Origin: Ferrimonas sediminum
Lineage (GTDB): Bacteria > Pseudomonadota > Gammaproteobacteria > Enterobacterales > Shewanellaceae
DNA: 64,000 bases
Direction of reading: 5' to 3'
Assembly (NCBI RefSeq): GCF_900100175.1
Contig: NZ_FNEM01000001.1
Location: 62,001 to 126,000, forward strand
This document shows positions 50,793 through 62,500 of this stretch, one piece after another (position 1 is the first letter of the stretch; every line of letters begins with the position of its first letter). The notes beneath the pieces were generated by a model. The model was not told where the DNA came from. It saw only the letters and a list, made by a program, of their open reading frames with translations, and ran no database searches. The translations under genes and the position numbers were made by a program.

Positions 50793-51791
50793 ATGACCCA
50801 GATGTATCACCAAGCAGACGCTAACCCGAGTTTGTTGCAAGGTAAGACCGTCGCCGTACTTGGTTACGGAAGCCAAGGCCGAGGCCAGTCACTGAACCTG
50901 CGGGACAGTGGTGTCAACGTCGTTATCGGCCTGCGCCCCGGCGGTGCCAGCTGGAAACAGGCGGAAGAGGAGGGCTGGCAGCCCGTGCCTTTCGCCGATG
51001 CGGTGCGTGATGCCGACATTGTGATGGTGCTGATCCCCGACATGGCTCAGGCAGACAACTACAAGGAGTTCATCGAGCCCAACATCAAAGACGGCGCCAT
51101 GCTGATGTTTAGCCACGGTCTGAACGTGCATTACGGCATGATCGAACCGGCCAGCAACATCGATGTGGCCATGGTGGCACCGAAGGGACCGGGTTATCTG
51201 GTTCGGACCGAGTATGAGAAAGGCGCTGGCGTTCCCTGCTTGATGGCGGTCCATCAGGATGCCAGTGGTTATGCCCACGCCCGTGCACTGGCTTACGCCG
51301 ATGCCATTGGCGGAACCCGGGGCGGTGTGCTGACCACCAATTTCAAAGAGGAAACCGAAACCGATCTGTTCGGTGAGCAGGCGGTATTGTGCGGCGGAGC
51401 GGTAGCCATGGTGCGCAAGGGCTGGGAAACCCTGGTGGAAGCCGGTTATCAGCCGGAATTGGCTTACTTCGAGTGCTTGCACGAACTGAAGCTGATTGTC
51501 GACCTGTTGTATGAGGGCGGCATCTCCAGAATGCATGAATTCGTGTCCGATACCGCGGCTTACGGCGCCTTGACCCGAGGGGACCGCATCGTCGACGACC
51601 GCGCTAAGGAGACCATGAAGCAGGTGCTGGCCGAGATTCAGAGCGGCGAGTTCACCCGTCAGTGGGTTGAGGAATATAAGGCGGGCAGCCACAACTACCG
51701 GGCGGCTCAGGAAGCGGAGTGCAATCATCCCATCGAGAAAGTGGGTGCCGATTTGCGCAGTCGCATGAGCTGGTTGAACCGGGGAGAGTAA
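50793..51791 (+). CDS. ilvC: ketol-acid reductoisomerase, class I (short form)
   Basis: 332-aa enzyme converting acetolactate or acetohydroxybutyrate to the dihydroxy acids using NAD(P)H and Mg. Rossmann motif [17 protein letters not shown]; the usual HAHA after GYGSQG is RGQS here. Metal and catalytic acids lie in [12 protein letters not shown] and [10 protein letters not shown]. About 330 aa marks class I; enterobacterial IlvC is the 490-aa class II with a separate IlvY-controlled gene. Here it is first in the attenuated ilv operon, 4 nt before ilvG. Confidence 0.95.
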   Translation: MTQMYHQADANPSLLQGKTVAVLGYGSQGRGQSLNLRDSGVNVVIGLRPGGASWKQAEEEGWQPVPFADAVRDADIVMVLIPDMAQADNYKEFIEPNIKDGAMLMFSHGLNVHYGMIEPASNIDVAMVAPKGPGYLVRTEYEKGAGVPCLMAVHQDASGYAHARALAYADAIGGTRGGVLTTNFKEETETDLFGEQAVLCGGAVAMVRKGWETLVEAGYQPELAYFECLHELKLIVDLLYEGGISRMHEFVSDTAAYGALTRGDRIVDDRAKETMKQVLAEIQSGEFTRQWVEEYKAGSHNYRAAQEAECNHPIEKVGADLRSRMSWLNRGE

Positions 51792-51795
51792 GCCA

Positions 51796-53445
51796 ATGAT
51801 CAGCGGAGCGGAAGCAGTCGTTCGAACCATAGAGGGATTTGGGGTAGAGACGGTCTTTGGGTATCCCGGTGGCGCCATTATGCCGGTATACGATGCCATG
51901 CTCGACTCGCCCGTGAATCACATGTTGTGCCGTCATGAGCAGGGTGCCGCATTTGCGGCCATCGGCTTCGCCCGGGCCTCGGGCAAGGTGGGGGTGTGCA
52001 TCGCCACCTCCGGCCCAGGGGCCACTAACCTGCTGACCTCGTTGGCGGACGCCTACATGGATTCCATTCCGCTGGTTGCCATTACTGGCCAGGTGCCCAC
52101 CGCCGCCATCGGTACCGATGCCTTTCAGGAGATCGACGTACTGGGGTTGTCGCTGGCCTGCACCAAACACAGCTTTTTGGTGCAGCGCCCGGAGGATCTG
52201 TGCGACACCCTGCAACAGGCATTCGCACTGGCGAAAGAGGGGCGTCCCGGTCCGGTGTTGGTGGACATCCCGAAAGATGTGCAGCAGGCGATGGTGGAGT
52301 TTCATCCGCCACTGACCGCCCACAGCAACGGCGACGGCATCGGTGATTTCCCGTTGGCGGAGGCGCACCAGATGCTGCATGACGCCAAACGACCGGTGCT
52401 TTACGTCGGTGGCGGCGTGGGGATGGCGGGGGCGGTGCCGCAGTTGCGCCAGTTTATCGACACCACAGGTATGCCGTCGGTGGCCACCCTCAAGGGGCTG
52501 GGCGCGGTAGCGCCGGGAACCCCGGGCTTCATGGGCATGCTCGGCATGCACGGCACCAAGGCGGCCAACCTGGCGGTGCAGGAGTCGGATCTGTTGATCG
52601 CCGTTGGTGCCCGTTTCGATGATCGGGTGACCGGCAAGCTGGATCAGTTTGCGCCCAATGCCAAGGTGATTCACCTGGACATCGATCCGGCGGAGTTGTC
52701 GAAGCGGCGGCCGGCTCACCTGAGCCACAGTGCCGACCTGAAGCTGGTGTTGCCGGCCATGGCCATGGCTCTGGAGCTGGATGACTGGCGCCAGCTGTGC
52801 GATCAGCGTGCTCAGGATTGGGCCTATGATTACCGTTGTCCTGGAGAGGGGGTGTTTGCCCCGGCGCTGCTGAAAAGCTTGTCGGAGCGGCTGCCGAAAG
52901 GCACGGCCGTGGCCTGTGACGTGGGCCAGCACCAGATGTGGGTGGCCCAGCACATGAGCTTTGACGGCCCGCAAAACCACATCTCCAGCTCCGGCCTCGG
53001 CACCATGGGGTTTGGTATTCCGGCGGGGATCGGCGCCCAGTTTGCCCGGCCCGACGAAACCGTATTGGTGGTGTCCGGCGACGGCTCATTCATGATGAAT
53101 GTGCAGGAGTTGGCCACCATCAAACGGGCCAAGTTGCCGCTGAAACTGTTGTTGCTGGACAACCAGCGCCTGGGGATGGTGAAGCAGTGGCAGGAGTTGT
53201 TCTTCGAGGAGCGTTACAGCGAAACCGACCTGTCCGATAACCCCGATTTTGTGTCACTGGCGGCGGCCTTTGACATTCCCGGCAGCCACATCTGGCGCCA
53301 CGACCAGGTTGAGGAAGGCCTCAACCAGTTACTGAACAGCGATGGACCGTTTTTGTTACACGTGTCCATCTCCGAAAAAGAGAACGTCTGGCCTTTGGTT
53401 CCACCCGGGGCGTCCAATAGCGATATGATGGAGAAGCAGTCATGA
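51796..53445 (+). CDS. ilvG: acetolactate synthase large subunit (isozyme II type)
   Basis: 549-aa ThDP enzyme making acetolactate from pyruvate. N-terminal PYR domain with the catalytic Glu in [17 protein letters not shown], central FAD-binding region, C-terminal ThDP motif [12 protein letters not shown]...DNQRLGMV. Intact, unlike frameshifted ilvG of E. coli K-12. Its stop overlaps the ilvM start (ATGA at 53442-53445). Confidence 0.96.
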   Translation: MISGAEAVVRTIEGFGVETVFGYPGGAIMPVYDAMLDSPVNHMLCRHEQGAAFAAIGFARASGKVGVCIATSGPGATNLLTSLADAYMDSIPLVAITGQVPTAAIGTDAFQEIDVLGLSLACTKHSFLVQRPEDLCDTLQQAFALAKEGRPGPVLVDIPKDVQQAMVEFHPPLTAHSNGDGIGDFPLAEAHQMLHDAKRPVLYVGGGVGMAGAVPQLRQFIDTTGMPSVATLKGLGAVAPGTPGFMGMLGMHGTKAANLAVQESDLLIAVGARFDDRVTGKLDQFAPNAKVIHLDIDPAELSKRRPAHLSHSADLKLVLPAMAMALELDDWRQLCDQRAQDWAYDYRCPGEGVFAPALLKSLSERLPKGTAVACDVGQHQMWVAQHMSFDGPQNHISSSGLGTMGFGIPAGIGAQFARPDETVLVVSGDGSFMMNVQELATIKRAKLPLKLLLLDNQRLGMVKQWQELFFEERYSETDLSDNPDFVSLAAAFDIPGSHIWRHDQVEEGLNQLLNSDGPFLLHVSISEKENVWPLVPPGASNSDMMEKQS

Positions 53446-53693
53446 GTCAGCACACCTTGTATATCGAAATGAATCCGGCGCCTGAAGTGTTGGAGCGGGT
53501 ATTGAGAGTCACCCGCCACCGTGGCTTTACCGTGTGCCATATGCACATGAGCAGCATGGATCGCAAAGCCAACATCGCGGTGACCGTGGACAGTGAACGT
53601 CCGATTGAGCATCTGACCAAGCAGTTGGACAAGTTGTTCGATGTACAGAATTGCCGCCTGGAGATCTCCCAGGCACGTATCGCGAACGGTTAG
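53442..53693 (+). CDS. ilvM: acetolactate synthase small regulatory subunit
   Basis: 83-aa ACT-domain protein ([23 protein letters not shown]) of IlvM size. It activates and stabilises the IlvG large subunit; isozyme II type small subunits lack strong valine feedback. Overlaps ilvG by 4 nt. Confidence 0.92.
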   Translation: MSQHTLYIEMNPAPEVLERVLRVTRHRGFTVCHMHMSSMDRKANIAVTVDSERPIEHLTKQLDKLFDVQNCRLEISQARIANG

Positions 53694-53707
53694 ACAAGGA
53701 GTAGATT

Positions 53708-54682
53708 GTGAGCCAAGCGGACTTTATCTGGTTTAACGGCAAAATGATGCCCTGGCAAGACGCCCAGGTGCACGTATTAAGCCATGCCCTGCATTACGGA
53801 TCCTCGGTGTTTGAGGGGATTCGAGCCTATCACACCCCGAAAGGGCCGGCGGTGTTCCGCCTGAAGGAGCACATTCAACGTCTGTATGACTCTGCCAAGA
53901 TCTACCGCATGCCGATCCCCTTTGCCCCGGCGGAACTCGAGCAGGCCTGCCGCGACACCATCAACGACAATGGCCTCGACAGTGCCTACATTCGGCCGCT
54001 GGCCTTCTATGGCAATGTCGGCCTCGGCGTCAATGTACCGCCGGGATCCCAGGCCGAGGTGATCGTCGCTTCCTTCCCCTGGGGTGCCTACCTCGGTGAG
54101 GAAGCCAGTCAGGAAGGAGTGGATGTGTGCGTCTCCTCCTGGAGCCGATTGGCGCCGAACACCATGCCAACGGCGGCGAAAGCAGGGGGGAATTACCTGT
54201 CTTCCCAGTTAATCTCCGGCGAGGCCAAGCGCCACGGTTACGCCGAGGGCATCGCCCTGGACGTCAATGGCCAGATCTCCGAAGGTGCCGGTGAGAACCT
54301 GTTCGTGGTGAAAAACGGTGTGCTGATCACTCCACCGGTGACCGCCGCCATTCTGCCGGGTATTACCCGGGACACCATCATGACCCTGGCCCGGGATGCC
54401 GGCTACCAGGTGAAAGAGGAAGCGCTGGCGCGGGAAGCCCTGTACCTGGCCGATGAGGTGTTTATGACCGGTACCGCCGCCGAGATCGTGCCGGTGCGCT
54501 CCGTCGATGGCATTCAGGTAGGGGAAGGCAAGCGCGGCCCGGTGACCGCCGATCTGCAGGCCGCCTTCTTTGGTCTGTTCTCCGGCATTACCGAAGATAA
54601 GTGGGGCTGGCTGGATTACGTCAGCGAAGAAGCGGAAAACAAGCAGGAATTTGCCGCCTGCACCACGGCCAAAGTGCTGTAA
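53708..54682 (+). CDS. ilvE: branched-chain amino acid aminotransferase
   Basis: 324-aa PLP enzyme, GTG start with AAGGAG at 53697-53702. Fold-type IV features: GSSVFEGIRAYHT, RPLAFYGNVGLGVN, the Schiff-base Lys in AKAGGNYLSSQLI and ISEGAGENLFVV. The last 15 residues extend past the E. coli length (308 aa). It performs the last step for Ile, Val and Leu. Confidence 0.95.
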   Translation: MSQADFIWFNGKMMPWQDAQVHVLSHALHYGSSVFEGIRAYHTPKGPAVFRLKEHIQRLYDSAKIYRMPIPFAPAELEQACRDTINDNGLDSAYIRPLAFYGNVGLGVNVPPGSQAEVIVASFPWGAYLGEEASQEGVDVCVSSWSRLAPNTMPTAAKAGGNYLSSQLISGEAKRHGYAEGIALDVNGQISEGAGENLFVVKNGVLITPPVTAAILPGITRDTIMTLARDAGYQVKEEALAREALYLADEVFMTGTAAEIVPVRSVDGIQVGEGKRGPVTADLQAAFFGLFSGITEDKWGWLDYVSEEAENKQEFAACTTAKVL

Positions 54683-54707
54683 TACCAAATAGTTGTAAGG
54701 GTTAGAG

Positions 54708-56543
54708 ATGCCAAAATTGCGATCGGCGACCTCCACTGCGGGGCGAAATATGGCGGGCGCGCGCGCCCTGTGGCGGGCCACCGGGATGACGGATCAGGAT
54801 TTTGGCAAGCCGATTATTGCGGTCGCCAACTCCTTTACCCAGTTCGTTCCCGGGCATGTGCACCTGAAAGATATGGGGCAGCTGGTGGCCGGTGCCATCG
54901 AAGCCGCCGGTGGTGTGGCCAAAGAGTTTAATACCATTGCCGTGGACGATGGCATCGCCATGGGCCACGGCGGCATGCTGTATTCACTGCCGAGCCGTGA
55001 GCTGATTGCCGACAGCGTCGAATACATGGTTAATGCCCACTGCGCCGACGCGCTGGTGTGCATCTCCAACTGCGATAAGATCACCCCCGGCATGCTGATG
55101 GCTTCGTTACGCCTCAATATTCCGGTCATCTTTGTCTCCGGCGGACCGATGGAGGCCGGCAAGACCAAGCTGTCGGATCAGATCATCAAACTGGATTTGG
55201 TGGACGCCATGGTGCAGGCCGCCGATCCCAATGTGTCCGACGAGCAGGCGGAGCAGGTTGAGCGCAGTGCCTGTCCGACTTGTGGCTCCTGTTCCGGCAT
55301 GTTTACTGCCAACTCGATGAACTGCCTGGTGGAGGCGCTGGGACTGGCGTTGCCCGGTAACGGCTCGATGCTGGCCACCCACGCCGACCGTAAACAGCTG
55401 TTTCTTGACGCCGGTTCCCGCATCGTCGAGTTGGCCAATCGCTGGTATCAGCATGATGACGCCACCGCCCTGCCTCGGGGCATCGCCACCAAGACCGCCT
55501 TCGCCAATGCCATGGCCCTGGACATCGCCATGGGCGGGTCTACCAATACGGTCTTACACCTGTTGGCGGCGGCGCAGGAGGCGGAGGTGGACTTTACCAT
55601 GGCCGATATGGATGCCCTGTCCAGACGGGTGCCGCAGCTGTGTAAGGTGGCGCCTTCGACTCCGGAATACCACATGGAAGACGTGCATCGCGCTGGTGGG
55701 GTGATGGGGCTGCTGGCCGAGCTGGCTCGTGGCGATCTCATCGACACCCAGGTGCCCCATGTGGCCGGCGACAGCCTGGCGGAGGTGCTGCAGCGATTTG
55801 ATATCGCCTTGGCACCGTCGTCTCAGGTGGCCGACTTTTATCGCGCCGGTCCGGCGGGCATTCGTACCACCCAGGCGTTTTCACAGCAGTGTCGCTGGCC
55901 GACGCTGGACGCCGACCGGGAAGGTGGCTGCATTCGCGACGTCGACCATGCTTATTCCGAAGAGGGCGGACTGGCGGTGCTCAGTGGCAACATGGCGCCG
56001 AAAGGCTGCATCGTAAAGACCGCCGGCGTGCCGGACAACTGCCTGACCTTCCGGGGCCCGGCCCGAGTGTTTGAAAGCCAGGACGCGGCGGTGGCCGGCA
56101 TCCTCGACGGTGAGGTTCAGGCCGGCGAGGTGGTGGTGATCCGCTATGAGGGTCCAAAAGGGGGCCCGGGGATGCAGGAGATGCTGTACCCCACCAGTTA
56201 CCTGAAATCCATGGGGCTCGGTCAACAGTGTGCCCTGATCACCGACGGTCGTTTCTCCGGTGGAACGTCCGGGCTGTCCATCGGCCACGTGTCGCCGGAG
56301 GCCGCCAGTGGCGGCGTCATCGCTTTGATTGAAAATGGCGACACCATCGACATCGACATCCCTAACCGCCGCATCGAGCTGCTGGTGGAGTCGACGCAAC
56401 TGGCCACCCGCGCCGAAGGGTGCGCGTATCAGCCCGAGGGCCGCACCCGAGCGGTCAGTCCGGCCCTGAAAGCCTATGCCATGCTGGCCACCAGCGCCGA
56501 TCAGGGTGCGGTTCGGGATCTGGCCAAACTGGAGTCACTGTAA
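54708..56543 (+). CDS. ilvD: dihydroxy-acid dehydratase
   Basis: 611-aa Fe-S dehydratase of the IlvD/Edd family. Cluster-binding Cys in [11 protein letters not shown] and [26 protein letters not shown] at the C-terminal domain. Length as in E. coli (616 aa). Its stop shares a base with the ilvA ATG (TAATG). Confidence 0.96.
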   Translation: MPKLRSATSTAGRNMAGARALWRATGMTDQDFGKPIIAVANSFTQFVPGHVHLKDMGQLVAGAIEAAGGVAKEFNTIAVDDGIAMGHGGMLYSLPSRELIADSVEYMVNAHCADALVCISNCDKITPGMLMASLRLNIPVIFVSGGPMEAGKTKLSDQIIKLDLVDAMVQAADPNVSDEQAEQVERSACPTCGSCSGMFTANSMNCLVEALGLALPGNGSMLATHADRKQLFLDAGSRIVELANRWYQHDDATALPRGIATKTAFANAMALDIAMGGSTNTVLHLLAAAQEAEVDFTMADMDALSRRVPQLCKVAPSTPEYHMEDVHRAGGVMGLLAELARGDLIDTQVPHVAGDSLAEVLQRFDIALAPSSQVADFYRAGPAGIRTTQAFSQQCRWPTLDADREGGCIRDVDHAYSEEGGLAVLSGNMAPKGCIVKTAGVPDNCLTFRGPARVFESQDAAVAGILDGEVQAGEVVVIRYEGPKGGPGMQEMLYPTSYLKSMGLGQQCALITDGRFSGGTSGLSIGHVSPEAASGGVIALIENGDTIDIDIPNRRIELLVESTQLATRAEGCAYQPEGRTRAVSPALKAYAMLATSADQGAVRDLAKLESL

Positions 56544-58093
56544 TGGTGGCCCTGGTGAAGCCGCAGCCGCAGGATCTGGCCCAGTTCTACCTGAGGCAGA
56601 TCCTGATGGCACCGGTTTACGACGTCGCCCGGGTCACCAGTCTGGATCCCCTGGCCAAGTTGTCGCAGCGTCTGGGGGCCGAGGTGTGGCTGAAGCGGGA
56701 AGATCAGCAACCGGTGCACTCGTTTAAGCTGCGGGGCGCCTACAACTGCATCAGCCAGCTGTCGGCGTCGCAACGTCAGGCTGGGGTGGTGGCCGCTTCG
56801 GCGGGCAACCACGCCCAGGGGGTGGCACTGTCGGCCAGTCAGCTGGGGATTCGGGCGGTGATCGTGATGCCGGCCACGACCCCGGACATCAAGGTGGACG
56901 CCGTGCGTCGCCATGGCGGTGATGTGGTGCTGCATGGCGACAATTTTGACAGCGCCTATCACCATGCCCGTCAGTTGGCGGAGCAGCAGGGGTTGACCCT
57001 GATTCCACCGTTTGACGATGCGGCGGTGATCGCCGGCCAGGGCACCATTGGCCAGGAGTTGCTGCAGCAGCAGCGGCACCTGGACGCCATCTTTGTGCCG
57101 GTGGGCGGCGGCGGCCTGATTGCCGGCGTGGCGGCCTACATCAAGGCGCTGGCGCCACAGATCAAGGTGATCGGCGTCGAGCCGGAAGACGCGGCCTGCC
57201 TGAAGGCCGCGTTGGAGGCGGATCGGCCGGTGACCCTGGATCGGGTTGGGCTGTTCGCCGACGGGGTGGCGGTGAAGCGTATCGGAGAGGCGCCGTTTGC
57301 GGTTGCCCGCCAATGTGTGGATGAGGTGATCACCGTATCGTCCGATGAGATCTGCGCCGCGGTGAAGGACATCTTCGAGGATACCCGTGCCATTGCCGAA
57401 CCGGCCGGTGCCCTGGCGCTGGCGGGATTGAAGCGCTACCGCGACGGCCGTCGCGACCAACAGAAGCTGGCGGCCATCCTGTCCGGTGCCAATGTGAATT
57501 TTCACAGCCTGCGCTATGTGTCGGAGCGGTGTGAATTGGGTGAAGGCAAGGAGGCGGTGTTGGCCGTGACCATTGCGGAACAGAAAGGCAGCTTCCTGCG
57601 TTTCTGCCAGTTGCTGGGTCAACGCTCCATTACCGAATTCAACTACCGCCTCGCCAGCCGGGACAGTGCCAACATCTTTGTTGGTTTGCGGCTGAAGCAG
57701 CAGAGTGAGCTGGAGACCATCAGCGCCTTGCTGACTGAGAACGGCTACCCCCATGAGGATCTGTCGGCAGACGAAACCGCCAAACTGCATGTGCGTTACA
57801 TGGTGGGAGGGCAGCCGATTCCGCCGGTGAAAGAGCGCTTGTTTCATGTCACCTTTCCCGAGCACCCCGGTGCCTTGCTGCAGTTTCTGATTCGTCTGGG
57901 TCAGCGTTGGAACATCTCCCTGTTCCATTACCGCAACCACGGAGCCGCCTACGGTCGGGTGTTGATGGGGCTGGAGTGTCCTGTTGGTGCAGAAATCGAA
58001 ATGCAGCAGTTCGTAGCCCAGTTACCGCTGGAGTGCCGCGATGTGACAGATAGCCCCTCTTACCGCTACTTCCTCAGCAGTCGCCACGATTGA
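56543..58093 (+). CDS. ilvA: threonine dehydratase, biosynthetic
   Basis: 516-aa PLP enzyme committing threonine to isoleucine synthesis. N-terminal catalytic domain with the PLP Lys in HSFKLRGAYN and GGGGLIAG phosphate loop; two C-terminal ACT-like regulatory domains (residues 335-510) for Ile/Val control. Start ATG 56543 overlaps ilvD stop. Last gene of the operon. Confidence 0.96.
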   Translation: MVALVKPQPQDLAQFYLRQILMAPVYDVARVTSLDPLAKLSQRLGAEVWLKREDQQPVHSFKLRGAYNCISQLSASQRQAGVVAASAGNHAQGVALSASQLGIRAVIVMPATTPDIKVDAVRRHGGDVVLHGDNFDSAYHHARQLAEQQGLTLIPPFDDAAVIAGQGTIGQELLQQQRHLDAIFVPVGGGGLIAGVAAYIKALAPQIKVIGVEPEDAACLKAALEADRPVTLDRVGLFADGVAVKRIGEAPFAVARQCVDEVITVSSDEICAAVKDIFEDTRAIAEPAGALALAGLKRYRDGRRDQQKLAAILSGANVNFHSLRYVSERCELGEGKEAVLAVTIAEQKGSFLRFCQLLGQRSITEFNYRLASRDSANIFVGLRLKQQSELETISALLTENGYPHEDLSADETAKLHVRYMVGGQPIPPVKERLFHVTFPEHPGALLQFLIRLGQRWNISLFHYRNHGAAYGRVLMGLECPVGAEIEMQQFVAQLPLECRDVTDSPSYRYFLSSRHD

Positions 58094-58454
58094 TCCACAG
58101 CACTTACTCACCGCGGCCGCCCGGCCGCGGTTGCCGCCGCCCCTGTGCGGCGGAATGTCGATGCTCGACTCAGGCTGTCAATGGCCGCCAATCGAACCGA
58201 AATTCCACCGCGTTTCCATTCGGTTTGCTCTACCTTTAGTGGAGCAAACCCGGACTAACTGACTTCAAAACAGAGGTTTCTTTACAGTAAACACCAAAAC
58301 TTACATTTTGCACAGTAGACATACATGCACGTATGTCTGTAAACTGCCGGCAATAAAATTGGGGTCTCTCTAATCGAGACTGGGTTTAGTCACCCTCTAA
58401 GAATCAAGCTTCTGCAGCGCCTTTTCCCAGGGCCTGCAGATGGGGAGAGCGGGA
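58094..58454. promoter_or_regulatory. ilvA-efflux pump intergenic region
   Basis: 361 bases with no gene. Near ilvA lie two GC hairpins, ACCGCGGCCG/CGGCCGCGGT (58110-58131) and CCGCCGC/GCGGCGG, which may end the ilv transcript. The downstream half is AT-rich and contains the AcrR-like dyad at 58317. Confidence 0.55.
58317..58338. promoter_or_regulatory. AcrR-like operator dyad upstream of the RND pump
   Basis: AGACATAC-ATGCAC-GTATGTCT is a perfect 8+8 inverted repeat and resembles the TACATAC...GTATGTA operator of AcrR, the TetR-type repressor of acrAB. No tetR gene adjoins, so the regulator would act from elsewhere. Confidence 0.6.
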
Positions 58455-59537
58455 ATGTTCAAACGTTTTGCAGTGGTACTCGGAGGCCTGCTGGTGATTC
58501 TGGCGGTCATCGGTGGAATTAAATTCAAGCAGGTTCAGGAAGGTATGGCCAAGTTGGCCAACTTTGCGCCACCGCCGGCGACGGTGTCGGTGGTGGAGGC
58601 CAAGGCGGTCCAGTGGCGGCCTCAGGTGGCCAGTGTCGGCACCCTGAACGCCATTGAGGGCATCGAGCTGGCGACAGAGGTGTCCGGCCTGATCGACGGC
58701 ATCTTCTTTAAGAGTGGCCAGCAGGTCAAAGCAGGACAGTTGCTGTTGACTCTGAACGATGATGTGGAAGTGGCCAGCCTGGCCGCCTATCAGGCCCAGG
58801 CAGAGTTGGCGCAGATCAAATTCAAGCGTAACGAAGGGTTGTTCCGCGACAACAACATCTCGGAGACCGACTTCGATCAGTCCAGTGCCGACCTCAAGGT
58901 CGCCAACGCCAATGTCGAGCAGACCAAGGCCAGCATCGCCAAGAAAAACATCAAGGCGCCGTTCAGTGGGGTGCTGGGGATTCGCAAGTTCAGCTTGGGT
59001 CAGTACATCAGTAGCGGCGATGCCCTGGTGACTCTGCAGGACACCCGCTCCCTGTACGCGGATTTTTCCGTGCCGGAGCAGTACCTGCCTAAGCTCTACA
59101 CCGGTCAGGACGTGATTTTCCATGCCAGCTCGGCGCCGGAGACGGAGTTTCACGGCAAGGTGATTGCCGTCGAAGCCAAGGTGGATGAGAACACCCGTAA
59201 CATCGCCATTCGCGCCGAAGTGCCCAACGACAGCGGTGAGCTGCATCCGGGCATGTACGCCGACATCCGTTTGCTGATGAAAGAGACCATCAGCCCCATC
59301 GTGTTGCCCAGTACTGCCATCTCCTACAGCCCGTTTGGTGATGCGGTCTTCGTGGTGGAGAAAGATGACCAGGGGAACGATGTCGCCCGTCGTATCTATG
59401 TGCAGGTGGGTGAGCAGCGCGGTGACGGTGTCGCCATTCTCAGTGGCCTGGAACAGGGCATGATGGTGGTGAATGCCGGCATCACCAAACTGGAAAACGG
59501 TACTCAGGTAATCATCTCTGATGCCGTCCAGCTGTAA
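58455..59537 (+). CDS. RND efflux periplasmic adaptor (membrane fusion protein)
   Basis: 360-aa adaptor. ATG 58455 follows GGAG by 8 nt; ATG 58440 is less suitable. One N-terminal TM (FAVVLGGLLVILAVIGGI) and no lipobox, so it is membrane-anchored. Barrel-sandwich motif EVSGLIDGIFFKSGQQVKAG, alpha-hairpin and beta-barrel domains in normal order (NIKAPFSGVLGIRKFSLGQY). It pairs with the pump gene 9 nt downstream. No outer-membrane channel gene is present, so TolC-like protein from elsewhere is expected. Confidence 0.9.
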   Translation: MFKRFAVVLGGLLVILAVIGGIKFKQVQEGMAKLANFAPPPATVSVVEAKAVQWRPQVASVGTLNAIEGIELATEVSGLIDGIFFKSGQQVKAGQLLLTLNDDVEVASLAAYQAQAELAQIKFKRNEGLFRDNNISETDFDQSSADLKVANANVEQTKASIAKKNIKAPFSGVLGIRKFSLGQYISSGDALVTLQDTRSLYADFSVPEQYLPKLYTGQDVIFHASSAPETEFHGKVIAVEAKVDENTRNIAIRAEVPNDSGELHPGMYADIRLLMKETISPIVLPSTAISYSPFGDAVFVVEKDDQGNDVARRIYVQVGEQRGDGVAILSGLEQGMMVVNAGITKLENGTQVIISDAVQL

Positions 59538-59546
59538 GGGTTTTCA

Positions 59547-62500
59547 ATGAAATTTACTGACGTATTTATTCGGCGTCCGGTACTGGCCATTGTCCTCAAC
59601 TTGCTGTTGTTGGTCTTTGGTGCCCGGGCGTACATGGATCTGCAGGTTCGGCAATACCCGGACATGGAGATTGGCCAGATCGATGTCACCACCGTGTATC
59701 CCGGTGCCAACGCCGAACTGGTGCAAGGGTTTGTGACCCAGCCGATTCAGGAGGCGATCTCTTCGGCCGAGGGCATCGACTATGTCACCGCCAGCTCCAG
59801 TGCCGGCGTGTCCACCATCTCGGTGTTCCTCAACCTGGGTTATGATGCCAACACCGCCATGGCGGAGATGCTGACCAAGCTGAATGAGGTGTCCGGACGC
59901 TTGCCCGAGAGCATTGACGACCCGGTACTGGCCAAGAGCACCGCCGGTGGCGGCGCCATCATGTACCTGGCCTATTTCAGTGAGACGATGTCCGGTGTGG
60001 AGATCACCGACTACCTGAAGCGCGTGGTGCAGCCAAAGCTGACCGAAGTGGAAGGGGTGGCTGAAGCCCAGCTTTATGGGGAGAAAGAGTTTTCCATGCG
60101 CATCTGGCTGGATCCGGTACGGATGCAGGCTAACGGTGTCACCAGCGGTGACATTAACAGTGCGCTGAATCAGAACAACTTCCAGTCCGCGGCCGGTGAG
60201 GTGCGCGACAGCTACACCGTAACCTCGGTGCGGGCGTCGACCTCGCTGCAGGATGAGGCCTCTTTCGGCAACATCACCGTCAAGAGCGACGGCAATGCGG
60301 TGGTGCGATTGCGGGATGTGGCCCGGGTCGAGCTGGCGCCGAAATCCGATAAGGTGTACGGCATGTATAAAGGCACGCCAGCCATCTTTGTGGGCATCAC
60401 CACCACCCCGGACGCCAACTCCCTGGATGTGGCCAAAGGGGTGCATGCGGTATTGCCGGAGATCGAGCGCAACCTGCCCGATGGCCTGAGCCAGGTGATG
60501 AATCACGATTCCACCGAGTTCATTCAGGAGTCCATCGACGAGGTGTTGGTGACCCTGGTGGAAGCCGTGGTGATCGTGGTACTGGTGGTGTTCCTGTTCC
60601 TGGGGTCTCTGCGCAGTGTGATGATTCCCATCATTACCGTCCCGTTGTCGTTGATCGGCGTCGGTCTGTTTATGATGGGCCTGGGTTTCTCGATTAACCT
60701 GCTGACTTTGCTGGCATTGGTAATGGCCATCTCCCTGGTGGTGGATGACGCCATCGTCGTGGTGGAGAACGTCCACCGTCACATCGAAGAGGGGCTGTCC
60801 CCGGTTCGGGCGGCGGTAGTTGGTGCCCGCGAGATTGCCATGCCGGTGATCGCCATGACCATTACCCTGGCGGCGGTGTACGCCCCCATCGGCTTCATGG
60901 GCGGACTGACCGGCTCGCTGTTTACCGAGTTTGCCTTTACCCTGGCCGGCGCGGTGTTGATCTCCGGATTCATCGCCCTGACCCTGTCTCCGATGATGAG
61001 CAGCAAGTTGCTGAATAAAGAGGATTTGCATAAGCCGTTTCCTCAGTACCTGGATCGCCTGTTTGCCAGGGTGAAAGACAAGTACCAGGCAATCCTGGTG
61101 CAGGTGGTAGGCCACTACAAGGCCGCCATTGCCACCGGTGCGGTGCTGCTGTTTGCCGCCATTGGGGTGATGTTCATGATGACCCAGTCAGAGCTGGCCC
61201 CGGACGAGGATCAGGGCTACATCTTCAACATCGCCAACGGCCCAGATAACGGCAGCGTGCACTACAGCGCCGCCTATGGACGTCAGTTCACCGATATGGT
61301 GTCGCAGTACCCTGAATACCGGATGGCGCTGGTGTTTGCCGGTTACCCCAGTGAAAGTGGCTTTATGTCGGTGGTGGCGCTCAAGCCCTGGAGTCAGCGG
61401 GTTCGCAGCCAGATGGAGATTCAGCCTCAGATGCAGCAGGATGCCAAGCGCATCGCTGGCCTCGAGGTGTTCAGCATCAACCCGCCGGCTTTGCCCGGGG
61501 TGGCCTCCGGACTGCCGGTGAACTTTGTGGTGACCACCACGGCGGATCACGCCACCTTGTATGAGGTGATGAACAAGCTGAAGCAGGAGGCGGAAGCCAG
61601 CGGCCTGTTTATGGTGGTCAACAATACACTGAAGATCAGCAAGCCCCAGGTGCACATTCAGATCGACCGTGAAAAAGCCGGCCAGCTCGGCATCTCGATG
61701 CAGACCATCGGCAGTGTGCTGTCCACCCAGTTGGGGGACTTCCGTACCAACTATTTCGACATTCAGGGCCGCAGCTATGAGGTGATTCCTCAGGCGGATG
61801 CGCCGTTCCGCTCGACCGCCGACCGCATCGCCGATCTGTATGTATCCAGCAGCACCGGTGAGTCGATTCCGCTGTCCACCGTGGTGAAGGTCAGCAATGA
61901 GGTGATCCCCAATGCCCTGACCCAGTTCCAGCAGTTGAACTCCGCCACCCTGGAGGCGATGCCGATGCCAGGGGCGGCGACCATTGCCGATGCCCACGTA
62001 TTCCTCAAGGCCAAACTGCAGGAGATTGCGCCCAAGGGGTACGCCTATGACTTTGGCGGTCAGAGCCGTCAGTTTGAGACTGAAGGCAGCGCCCTGTACG
62101 TGACCTTCGCCTTGGCCCTGCTGGTGATTTTCCTGGTGCTGGCGGCGCAGTTTGAAAGCTGGCGAGACCCAGTGGTGGTGCTGGTGACCGTGCCGCTGTC
62201 GATCTTCGGCGCCATGATTCCGCTGTTTCTGGGGGCCGCCACCCTGAACATCTACACCCAGGTGGGTTTGATCACTCTGGTGGGGCTGATCTCCAAGCAC
62301 GGCATCCTGATTGTGGAGTTTGCCAACCAACTGCAGCGGGAAGGACGGGATAAGGCCCAGGCGGTGATCGAATCTGCTGCCCTGCGTCTGCGACCTATCC
62401 TGATGACCACCGCCGCCATGGTCTTGGGCGTCATGCCCCTGGTATTGGCGACCGGAGCCGGCGCGGTATCCCGGTTTAACATTGGCCTGGTGATCACCGT

